Source: Phoronis australis
Taxonomy: Eukaryota; Phoronida; Phoronidae
NCBI GenBank assembly: GCA_002633005.1
Contig: NMRA01000507.1
Location: 62,001-126,000, forward strand
Length of the DNA: 64,000 nucleotides
Direction of reading: 5' to 3'
Part shown: piece by piece, positions 1 through 12,000 of the stretch
Position numbering within the stretch: the stretch's first letter is position 1
Layout: each line of letters begins with the position of its first letter
Notes under the pieces: generated by a model
The model's database searches: none
Told to the model about the DNA's origin: nothing
Seen by the model: the letters and a program-made list of their open reading frames with translations, nothing else
Translations under genes and position numbers: made by a program

Positions 1-37
1 CCTGAAGAATGCCTTCCAGTATATTTTGAAATCTTTG
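1..37 (-). CDS. TAF7: TAF7 exon 9, start of the C-terminal exon
   Basis: Acceptor gtttttctgcag precedes QRFQNILEGILQ, in phase with exon 8. Vertebrate TAF7 has NRFQAVLDELKQ directly after the NLALK of the coiled coil, so this is the beginning of the last 30-40 residues, which continue beyond the left edge. Confidence 0.85.
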
Positions 38-3000
38 CTGCAGAAAAACAAGACAATACATCATTGAAGTAGGGGATAACAAGACAATTAGAATAAATGA
101 TGGCAGGTTATCAATCATGCTCTTGTAAAAAAAATCAAAAACGAAGCCTTAGGGCACATATTCAATATATTTCACCTTCTCCACTGCTCAACCACAAACC
201 AAAATTAGTTTTTGGCACATTTCCTATTAAGAAAGATTGCTTCAGACATAAATGGCCAGTCTCTATACTTGCTTCATCCATGTTGTTCAAAGTCTTAAAG
301 CCACTCTACCATAAACCTGGCTTCTGCTTAAGAAATTAAACTTTTGACTCAGATCACTGCAAATCTCGTTTCACCCTGTTCTTAACTCAGATGAGAGGTG
401 ATTCCCAGGCTTAGACAAAACTGACAGTCTGTTACTGTGAAGAGTCCATGCTCAGCGCATACAGTCCGTTACTGTGAAGAGTCCATGCTTAGCACATACG
501 ATCCGTTACTGTCACAGCCCATGCTCAGCGGATAGAGTTCGTTACTGTCAGAGTACGTGCTTAGCACATACGATCCGTTACTGTCACAGCCCATGCTCAG
601 CGGATACAGTTCGTTACTGTCAGAGCTCACACTCACCACATAAATATCCATTACTCTCAAAGCCTACACTTAGCCCATACAGTTTGTTACCGTCTGAGCC
701 CATGCTCAGCGCATAGCATAACCCACCATGCTAAACCAACTTTCTAAGTCTGGCATCAAGCAATAACAAATCGCCAGATCTTCCTAAGCCCAGAAATCTT
801 GTCGTGTCTGAGTAACCAACAAAGTGAGAACAGTTTTGAATAATTGGTCTAAATCAAACGTTATTTTCTTTTACAAATGGCAGGCTTATAGCACCTTCAA
901 GTTCTCTCTATAGTCTCCAGGTGGGGCTAACAAATAAAGGTCTCTCATTTAAACATCTGACTATCTCAGTACACTGACAGCAGAGACCAGCTCATCAGCA
1001 CGCGGGCATTAATATGATGCAAAAGCCTTGTAAATTTACCTGAATAAAGGCATTTCTACAGGAAGGTCCCTTGCTTCACCTGCGCCACCTAGTGAATTTC
1101 CAGTCACTCACTACTAGTATTTTTTCAAGCTCGACATCAACGAGCTAAATTCGTCGCAATATAAGAAAAACTTGTCGCAGCAAGTTAAAGAAGGTTATGG
1201 AAAACAGCGGTAACACACCTTTAAAGCTTGATTGTCCACCGCCTCAATCTCTGCCTCTTGGGCTTGTTTCCTGGCCCTGAGTTCCTCCAACTGACCTTCC
1301 AGCTCCGACAGTTTGGTCTGGAAATCGGCTGAAACAAATAGGAAATTTACTACAGCATTAAATAGGATGACTTTGTGATTTATGGATATAGTGATCAAAG
1401 GTGCATCTAATACTACTGGTCACTAACAAGACATTTGAAGTGAGAAATTTTAGCATATTCAGTGCTCATACACCATTTTCTCACATAACTCAAGATTTCA
1501 CCATTGCCATCCAACCAGGTTCAGTCCTAGCCACTTTCCTGGAGTGTGCTAGTAAGATTGTGAAACTTTAGCAAGACCGGCAAACTTGACCACACTTGCT
1601 TCATCGAATATCCCCACCTAATTTGTGCATTATTTTGTTGCAACTTAGGTAGTACTCAGTGGTCAAAAGGNCAGTCTGTTACTGTGAAGAGTCCATGCTC
1701 AGCGCATACAGTCTGTTACTGTGAAGAGTCCATGCTCAGCACATACAGTCTGTTACTGTGAAGAGTCCATGCTCAGCGCATACAGTCTGTTACTGTGAAG
1801 AGTCCATGCTCAGCACATACAGTCCGTTACTGTCAGAGTACGTGCTTAGCACATACGATCCGTTACTGTCACAGCCCATGCTCAGCGGATACAGTTCGTT
1901 ACTGTCAGAGCTCACACTCACCACATAAATGTCCATTACTCTCAGAGCCCACACTTAGCCCATACAGTTTGTTACCGTCTGAGCCCATGCTCAGTGCATA
2001 GCATAACCCACCATGCTAAACCAACTTTCTAAGTCTGGCATCAAGCAATAACAAATCGCCAGATCTTCCTAAGCCCAGAAATCTTGTCATGTCTGAGTAA
2101 CCAACAAAGTGAGAACAGTTTTGAATAATTGGTCTAAATCAAACGTTATTTTCTTTTACAAACGGCAGGCTTATAGCACCTTCAAGTTCTCTCTATAGTC
2201 TCCAGGTGGCGCTAACAAATAAAGGTCTCTCATTTAAACATCTGACTATCTCACTACACTGACAGCAGAGACCAGCTCATCAGCACGCGGGCATTAATGT
2301 GATGCAAAAGCCTTGTAAATTTACCCGAATACAGGCATTTCTACAGGAAGGTCCCTTGCTTCACCTGCGCCACCTAGTGAATTTCCAGTCACTCACTACT
2401 AGTATTTTTTCAAGCTCGACATCAACGAGCTAAATTCGTCGCGATATAAGAAAAACTTGTCGCAGCAAGTTAAAGTAGGTTATGGAAAACAGCGGTAACA
2501 CACCTTTAAAGCTTGATTGTCTACCGCCTCAATCTCTGCCTCTTGTGCTTGTTTCCTGGCCCTGAGTTCCTCCAACTGACCTTCCAGCTCCGACAGTTTG
2601 GTCTGGAAATCGGCTGAAACAAATAGGAAATTTACTACAGCATTAAATACGATGACTTTGTGGTTTATGGATATAATGATCAAAGGTGCATCTAATAATA
2701 CTGGTCACTAACAAGACATTTGAAGTGAGAAATTTTAGCATATTCAGTGCTCATACACCATTTTCTCACATAACTCAACCTTTCACCATTGCCATCCAAC
2801 CAGGTTCAGTCATAGCCACTTTCCTGGAGTGTGCTAATAAGATTGTGAAACTTTAACAAGACCATGCATTATAGTACAGTGGTCTCGGCAAACTTGACCA
2901 CACTTGCTTCATTGAATATCCCCACCTAATTTGTGCATTATTTTGTTGCAACTTAGGTAGTACTCAGTGGTCAAAAGGGGTCATATGGGTAGGTTATGAA

Positions 3001-6000
3001 GGCAAAATTTCAAAGGTCGGGACACTTCACCCAGTAGTTTAGTTTTGGTCATTGACAGTAAAGCCAAAAACCAGAAAAAGCAAAAATTGATTCTTGTTTT
3101 TATTGCGATTCATTTCAAGACCTGCACTCCCCGACCAAAACAACCACCAGCCCGTATCAATTTTAGTCAAGACTTTGTAGTTGAAAAGCAGCACAAACGC
3201 ACATAAGCAAGGGTATGCAAGATTTGAAACACCATGATTTGCCAAGCAATGAATAAAAAGCCAATCCCGCATCCCTTTTGTCGTCACCGTTGGACTTTCG
3301 TTTTTGAGAAAATGAGCCTAAAAAAAATAAGTACCATAGCATCCCATCCACTCAATTTTCAAAAAAAAAAATAGAGACCAGAACCAATTATGCTTTTTTG
3401 ACTCAACACTGTGACTATATGCCCACCCAAAGCCTCACTATCATGTCTGCAACACTGACTGCATGTCTGACATTCGTCAATTTACACGACTGTATCTACA
3501 TACTCTGACTAAAGTCGCCATCCCCAGCCTGGCTGTCCATCATGTCTACTGCTGGCATCGACTGCAGGTCAGACAGAGACTGCATTGTGTCATCGTTGAG
3601 CAAACTTTGGTCAATCCTCGGTGTGAGCCGTGACATCTCCTCATCACCACTGTCCATGATGTTGATGTCCTTGTCGTCTTCATCTTCTGAGCTGCTTAAC
3701 TCGCCAAAGATGTGTTCCGCTGAAAGGTGAGAAAAAGAAGACAACAGTTTAGTGGTAACTTGAAATAGGGCCATCCTGGATTGTACAGCGACACTCAAAT
3801 CTCGCGTTATTTACCCACAATGCCGTAAACATCCATCAGACACATTTGTTGCCTCGTTTTCATACCACTGAAGTTTCACATGTAGTTTGTTGTTGTATGA
3901 TTCTTTTCAAATTTTTTCTGGTTGCATTACTCTATTCGTTCTTCCAATGCCAATGAAATACTACTGCTTTGCTGTGGACTGCAACTCCGACATGAAAAAG
4001 ATTAATAAACAGGACAAACACAGATGGATGCATGACATCAATGAGAGACACGGACATGTGCCTGATTTCCACAATGAGGCCATGCACTTTCTTCTCACCG
4101 TGTAATCCGGGACGCTTGGAATTATTTTTAAGCTTGCACAGTTATTGAAGCAGTATCTCACCACTTTAGGAAGCAATACGGCAGATGGATAATAAGTGAA
4201 ATTCATTATTTTAAATTTTACCACAAAAGATATGCAGTACCAAATGCGCATAGAAAAGAACTAAAACCTAATACTGGACTTATACTTCAACTGAGCGATG
4301 TTGCGTCCTTTACTAGTTAATGACGTGGTGGTGTTCAGCTGATGACGTAATCAATGGGGATTGAAACATAACGTGCTATCCCACGTCCTGGCGATTCTAA
4401 GAGCGACATTCAACACGCTTGTAGATGGATTCATTAACCCCAGTATTAAGTTTTAGTTCTTGTCTATATGTATTGACTGGATGTCTAATACTCACCAATC
4501 AATTATAGCATACACATTTTATCATTTCAAATTGGAATACTATAGCTACCATTGTTCAATGTTTCAAGAAATTGCAAGCATTCAAAACAATATTAGAAGT
4601 CTTTGTAAAATGAAACAGATAAATTTTGGATATTAGTTCTGTCCAAATTTGTTGAGATTTGACTGTAGCAAGGGAAGTCTGGCAGATATAATTATTTGTC
4701 ATAAGCACTGAGAGGCCATAACATAAAGAATCCGAAATGTTTAGGAAAGCAAGAGATCATAGTCTATTGTTTGTCCAGATATGCTATTTAATAGTAAGAA
4801 AATCTGAATTACAGAATAGACCATGTCATAAGGAAAATAAAATGCTTCTCATAACAATGTATTTGGTACAACAAATCAAAACGAATTCACCCTCCCGGGA
4901 TCTTTACAAAAGATCTGTTGAAATCGTTGAAGTTTGCTGAAAACAAGTCATTTTGTGAATAGTTTAGAAGGCTTTGAATTTGGGGAATGAAACATCGTAA
5001 GTGAGAAAATGTTTTAAACAGGTTTGTTGTAATGTGTTTTGATGGCGTGTGACATTCTTTGGGAGAAAAATAATTTTACAGAATGGAGTAACATTTTTGA
5101 AGTAATGCGGAATCAAAACCACTAACCTCTCCGTAGAATTCAAACACACTATTGCAGAGTCAAATCCAACGTGTTAAAATTACAAGAACACAACAGATTT
5201 TGTTGTTTTATAGCTCTGGTCAATGCCAATAACTTCAAGAGTTCCATCGTATTCAACAATTATACCAAAATTGCGTTTTGGGTCTGAAAAACAGTACTGT
5301 TCCTTTAATAAAATTGTACCAATCAAAGCGTGTCACCACTCAGCACTTTCTCTCACCTATGGCTTGACTGGTGGCGGCTGATGCCGCCTCATCCTTGGTT
5401 GTGGCTGCCTTCGTGGCTGGGTCTATCTTCTTACTGTCCTCAGTAATCACCTCCCACTTGACGTCGATAGCCTCGTTGTCAGTACGAAACAGGCGTTTCA
5501 CTTCTTTCTCTATGTCGGACATGTCAACCACCTAAAGTGAAATAGACAAAGGTTACAATTAATAGAATTACTCTTTAATTAAAAGGGACATAATCCGTTT
5601 TACGGACGAAAATCACAATTTTGGGATTATTGTTCGACGGATAAAATTAAGTAAACCTCAGTTCTGCCAACTGATTGTGACGGGCTGTTCGTAACTTTAC
5701 GCTTATTGTTATTCTTATTTAGTTGCAAATGTCTTTGTTGCGTCTCAGTGCGCCTTTGTTACGTGGGCATGTGGGCGCGACTGTATGTGTTGGGCACTTC
5801 GCTAGCGACAGGCTTAGGAGAAGGGTGTTTCCTTCCTTTGCCTTCATGAAAATTGATCGTTACCATGTGCAATTGAACTGAAACGTATGCCTGATGAGAG
5901 GAAATACATATTTTTGATGTTCAGTGGAGACTTGCTCTGTTACATGATTGACTGCGGCCATTGACCATTGAAGTTAGAAGTTCAACGGCGCATTGAGGCT

Positions 6001-9000
6001 GACCTCAAAATCACTTTTCTCACCCATAAAACCAACAAATAATACAAGACAGTTGAATAGTTTTCTTGCTTTCTGTTTTTGCCATCAGTGCTCTGAATGT
6101 CCTGTGTTCTAATAACCAAACAGACCAATGTAGTTCTCCAGACAATTTCAAAAACTAATAAAAACTGACCAAGCATCATAAAATTTGAATATGATCCCCT
6201 TGTACAATGTCAGGGAAAAAACACGGGACAGTGTTGCATTCAAACCATGTTTACCACCAACTTTCCTGTTGTTGCCCATTCATAGCTTGCTTCAAGATTT
6301 CAAGACGGGGTCCTTATGTGCTGGCATAAGCATCAATTTCTTTCTTATATCTAAACAAAGTATCTGTCATAAAAGTGGCTAAAAATCCGCCTTCTGTCAC
6401 AAAAACTAACTTTTGATTCAGACGGACCACAGTTATGAAATTGCCTGCAAAATTTTCCTTAGTCAAATCTGAAGTGTTTGATAAGAACTGACAACTTGTT
6501 ATTGCCCAAGATCAGGCTGCCCTGTGGTCACAAGCTAAAAAACCAGTTTGCATCTGAATTAGGAACAAGCCAAGATCAGTTCAGTAAGGGTTCTAAATTA
6601 AAAGCTAGATTCTACCCCGGTACACAAATTCATAGCCACTTTACTTATATTTTAGAATTTCTTACTTTCTTTTTTAGAGTTTTGCGAAATCGTCTCTTTC
6701 TCACATTTTTCAGAGGTGGTGTAACTGAAAAGACACGAGAACATCAAATGAAATCAAGTTACTGCCAAATTGAAAACACTACTGTAATGGGTGGTTTAAT
6801 GTATTCGTGTGAACAGAAATCTTTCTGGACAGAGCCTTAGACTAGCAATTACAGTGAACCACAGTAAAAGTGAGTCAGCTCCTCCAGAGTCAAAAGTTAT
6901 CAGTAGGAGTCTGTGTTGAAATCAGCAGTGCAGCCAGCAGTCTTAAAAATTAGAGAGCTGATTTACCTGCTATTTTTGTAATAGCCGCTCACCATAAGTT
7001 TATGACCTGGGCTGCAGTAATGAAAGGCCCTTGAACAGAACGGAAATATTTCCTACTCGTCAAGGGCACCACTTTAATAGTGACTAGGGATCATCTCAAA
7101 AACTGGCAGCACGATTACAAGAGCCNNNNNNNNNNNNNNNNNNNNNNNNNNNNNNNNNNNNNNNNNNNNNNNNNNNNNNNNNNNNNNNNNNNNNNNNNNN
7201 NNNNNNNNNNNNNNNNNNNNNNNNNNNNNNNNNNNNNNNNNNNNNNNNNNNNNNNNNNNNNNNNNNNNNNNNNNNNNNNNNNNNNNNNNNNNNNNNNNNN
7301 NNNNNNNNNNNNNNNNNNNNNNNNNNNNNNNNNNNNNNNNNNNNNNNNNNNNNNNNNNNNNNNNNNNNNNNNNNNNNNNNNNNNNNNNNNNNNNNNNNNN
7401 NNNNNNNNNNNNNNNNNNNNNNNNNNNNNNNNNNNNNNNNNNNNNNNCTTAATCTGCCTTGGCGATTCAAAGAGCGACATTCAACACGCTTGTAGATGGA
7501 TTCATTAACCCCAGTATTAAGTTTTAGTTCTTGTCTATATGTATTTACTGGATGTCTAATACTCACCAATCGATTATGGCATACACATTTTATCATTTCA
7601 AATTGGCATACTATAGCTACCATTGTTCAATGTTTCAAGAAATTGGAAACATTCAAAACAATATTAGAAGTCTTTGTAAAATAAAACAAGTAAATTTTGG
7701 ATATTAGTTCTGTCCAAATTTGTTGAGATTTGACTGTAGCAAGGGAAGTCTGGCCGATATAATTGTCTGTCATAAGCACTGAGAGGCCATAACATAATGA
7801 ATCAGAAATGTTTAGGAAAGCAAGAGACCGGAGTCTGTTGTTTGTCCAGATATGCTACTAGTAAGAAAATCTGAATTACAGAATAGACCACGTCATAAGG
7901 AATAGAAAATGCTTCTCATAACAATGTATTTGGTACAACAAATCAAAATGGATTCACCCTCCCGGGATCTTTACAAATTCTGTTGAAATTATTGAAGTTA
8001 GCTGTAAACAAGTCATTTTGTGAATAGTTTAGAAGGCTTCGAATTTGGGGAATAAAACAACGTAAGTGAGAAAATGTTTTAAACAGGTTTGTTGTAATGT
8101 GTTTTGATGGCGTGTGACATTCTTCGGGAGAAAAATAATTTTACAGAATGGAGTAAGCATTTTTGAATGCAAAATCGAAACCACTAACCTCTCCGTAGAA
8201 TACAAACACACTATTGCCGAGTCAAATCCAACGTGTTAAAAATACAAGAACACAACAGATTTTGTTGTTCTATAGCTCTGGTCGATGCCAATAACTTCAA
8301 GAGTTCCATCGTATTCAACAATTATACCAAAATTGCGTTTTGGGCCTGAAAAACAGTTCAGCCCCTTTAATAAAATTGTACCAATCAAAGCGTGTCACCA
8401 CTCAGCACTTTCTCTCACCTATGGCTTGACTGGTGGCGGCTGATGCTGCCTCATCCTTGGTTGTGGCTGCCTTCGTGGCTGGGTCTATCTTCTTACTGTC
8501 TTCAGTAATCACCTCCCACTTGACGTCGATAGCCTCGTTGTCAGTACGAAACAGGCGCTTCACTTCTTTCTCTATGTCGGACATGTCAACCACCTAAAGT
8601 GAAATAGACAAAGGTTACAATGAATAGAATTACTCTTTAATTAAAAGGGACATAATCCGTTTTACGGACGAAAATCACAATTTTGGGATTATTGTTAGAC
8701 GGATAAAATTAAGTAAACCTCAGTTCTGCCAACTGATTGACTGTGATTATTGAAGTTACAAGTTCGACAGTGCATTGAGGCTGACCTCAAAATCGATAAA
8801 AGCAACAAATAATACATGACAGTTGAATAGTTTTCTTGCTTTCAGTTTTTGCCATCCCCATGATCCCCTTGTACAATGTCAGGGAAAAAAACAAGGGACA
8901 GTGTTGCATTCAAAGCATGTTTACCACCAAACTTTTTCATTGTTGCCCATTCGTAGCTTGCTAAAAATCCGCCTTCTGTCACAAAAACTAACTTTTGATT

Positions 9001-12000
9001 CAGACAGACCACAGTTATGAAATTGCCTGCAAGTTGTTAGATAGTTGAATCTGAAGTGATTTCAGGGTTTGATAAGAACTGACAACATGTTATTGCTCAA
9101 GATCAGACTGCACTGTGGTCAGTTTGCATCTGAATTAGGAACAAGTCAAGATCAGTTCAGTAAGGGTTCTAAATTAAAAGCTAGATTCTACCACGGAACA
9201 CAAATTCATAGCCACTTTACTTATTTTTTAGAATTTCTTACTTTCTTTTTTAGAGTTTTGCGAAATCGTCTCTTTCTCACATTTTTCAGAGGTGGTGTAA
9301 CTGAAAAGACACAAAAACATCAAATGAAATCAAGTTACTACCAAATTGAAAACACTACTGCAATGGGTGGTTTAATGTATTCGTGTGAACAGAAATCTTT
9401 CTGGACAGAGCCTTAGACTAGCAATTACAGTGAACCACAGTAAAAGTGGGTCAGCTCCTCCAGAGTCAAAAGTTATCAGTAGGAGTCTGTGTTGAAATCA
9501 GCAGTGCAGCCAGCAGTCTTAAAAATTAGAGAGCTGATTTACCTGCTATTTTTGTAATAGCCGCTCACCATAAGTTTATGACCTGGGCTGCAGTAATGAA
9601 AGGCCCTTGAACAGAACGGAAATATTTCCTACTCGTCAAGGGCACCACTTTAATAGTGACTAGGGATCATCTCAAAAACTGGCAGCACGATTACAAGAGC
9701 CACCTACTTCCGTGATTCCATATGAAGCGTTTGTCCTTGTCGATGTGATCTTTGACCTTTCTCTTGGACTGATCTAATTCTTCATCTTCCAGCTGAAAAT
9801 CTCTGTCGGCCGAGCAGATCATCATCTATGAATGAATAATGATATAACACTTTATTTAGCAATTCTACTAAGAATCCTTCAGTTTCATTCTTTCTCTTAT
9901 ACAGGACGCGATGCTTGCCACAACACCCACTCGCCAAACGCGATTTGGCAAAATTCCCAGGTCACCAAATGGGAAATGAGTTTACAGCCTTTGTTTTTTT
10001 TTTGCTTAAATAGATAACTAGGAGTGCATTGCCCGTTGGGCCAAATGTTATGCAACACCTACCTAAGGGTAAAGTAGACAAATCAGAGCACATGGTCTGC
10101 ACATGAGTCATGAATAGGCCTTTCCGGAATGGGCCCTATTGTGTTCGTCTGCCTCAGGAGGTAAGCCTGTGCACGGGATATTTAACCCGAGAGGGGAAGT
10201 GGTCGCCACCGAGCAGGCATGACACTGTTAATTTTCCATTCAAGCATACATAACAACAAAAAAAAGCTGCCTCGGCAGTCTTGTGTGCACCGATGGTCAT
10301 TTGTCAAGTTTGCCAATTTTTCACTCGCAATATTTTTTCATTATTGCGCTTCAGGGCTTTTTCCTCAGGGTGATTCAATACAAAATCGGGACATTCAATA
10401 CTCTATTGGGGTTCACAAATTTACCCCAATCGCTGCAATGAATGGAAATATGGGGTGGATACCTAGTATAATTCACAGGAAATTTTGTATACTACAGCTC
10501 TGTAATAGACTTATTTGCATGTTTGATAATCATCTAACAAAGGAGGTATTTTACTGGGACCTCACATACTGAAAGGAAAATCGGTCAAAAATTGTTTTTC
10601 AAATTTTTACTGAGGTTGATCAGAGTAAAGCATTTTATCAAAGGTCAGCTTGTGAACTGAAAAATGCCAAAATGAAACTGATGAAACTTTCTGAGTCTGA
10701 ATGGAGGGTAAAAATTGTGAGCAAACACAAGATAAGAACTTATAAATTATTTAAAACTAATTATTAAACACAACTTCATTTAAAAATGCGCATTTCTAGA
10801 GAAAAGAAATACCACTTTTCTCAATTAAGAAAGTCTTGCTGGTGAAAGTGGAAACTCCAGTTGAGGAGCACTTGTGAGATTTGTGTACTGCCTCATGCCT
10901 GGAGGATGAAATATATTTGCTTTGCTCGTGTGCTCACTACACTGATCTCAGAACTGGGTTATTTGCACAGGCCATGTTGGTCTATTGTTGATGAGCTAGG
11001 AATTCAGAACCAGTTTGTTTTCTTGATGACTAACCACTGAGCGTAAATTAGTTATCAGTTTTATTTATAATGCATTTCTCTGGTGAAAAAAGTTGGTATT
11101 TTTTCTTAATTAATGATGATTAAGAAGGTTGGTCTGATTATCTTTTTGTCATTTTATACATGTATGCATTGCTTATTTTTTGTACGTTCTCTTTGGAGAT
11201 GGTGACTTAAAAGCCCAAGTTGTAGCTGGGTAGCAACTGCTACAGGTCACTAAAATAAATGACCATTGATTGATTGATTGATATTGCAGCTATTGCGAAG
11301 AAGGTTGGTAACCTCAGTTCCCGTTCTGTGACTGGGAATTCTGTCAGGTCAAATTTTGCTTAGTGAGTTGACAGTAAGCTAAGCGTCTAGCCCTGAGCTT
11401 CATATAAGGTGCAAGGAGAAGACAGAGCACAGGGGGCTGGATGATGACATTACTCAACTACATATACACATGTGGGCACATAAAAGACATTGCAGTGAGG
11501 AAATGATGATGTGAACTTACCTGACTAATATCGGCTGTTTTGTAAAATGTTTTTTTATCCGTAGTCTTCATAGACTCAATCACACACGGTAAATCAACCA
11601 GCTGCAATGTTCAAAGAGTTATTATCTTGTAGAAAATCATAAACAATGTACGGTAAAAGCTCACCAATTTAGGATAGAGTCTTGCCGACAAGTGACATTC
11701 TATTTTATTATTTTTTTCCATGAATCATACGAAGCACCAAATTAAACGATTTTCCATCTTCAAGTTTTGTACCACAGCTACCGTCAAACAAAGTTTTGAA
11801 AAATTGTGCAAATTCGAACCAGCGTTTGAAGCCTTTGTAAAATGAATAAAGGTAATTTTTGGCAATTGTTTTTGTCCAAAACTGAAAAGATTTCACAATA
11901 ATCAAAATACTCTGAACCAATACCTTACATACTTTCTACCGTCATAGAGAATCCGCTCAAAACAATTTGAATGTCACAAATAAATGCATCCATTAAACAA

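Larger units (their letters stand above)
425..1670. repeat. Direct duplication A, copy 1
   Basis: About 1.25 kb nearly identical to 1672-2978, including TAF7 exon 8, flanking introns and a 36-37 bp minisatellite. The copies abut at the single N at 1671. Differences are scattered substitutions, small indels and one extra minisatellite unit, as between alleles. Confidence 0.9.
1672..2978. repeat. Direct duplication A, copy 2
   Basis: Second copy of the block at 425-1670. Both end at the same sequence (tactcagtggtcaaaagg). Confidence 0.9.
4390..7125. repeat. Direct duplication B, copy 1
   Basis: Closely matches 7459-9701 and contains TAF7 exons 5 and 6. It has an extra segment of roughly 270 bp (about 5678-5950) absent from the other copy. 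It ends at the N gap exactly where exon 4 would follow. Confidence 0.88.
7448..9701. repeat. Direct duplication B, copy 2
   Basis: Second copy, alignable with 4390-7125 from about 7459, with exons 5 and 6, and continuing without a break into exon 4 at 9708. Several small deletions relative to copy 1. Confidence 0.88.

Noticed and set aside
6478-6840. 120-codon plus-strand open frame, with a similar one at 9069-9416
   Set aside because: Both lie antisense over TAF7 exon 5 and its introns in the two duplication copies; no domain, and the frames differ between copies.
10219-10572. 117-codon open frame in TAF7 intron 3
   Set aside because: No similarity recognised, ordinary intronic composition, and no splice or promoter signals.
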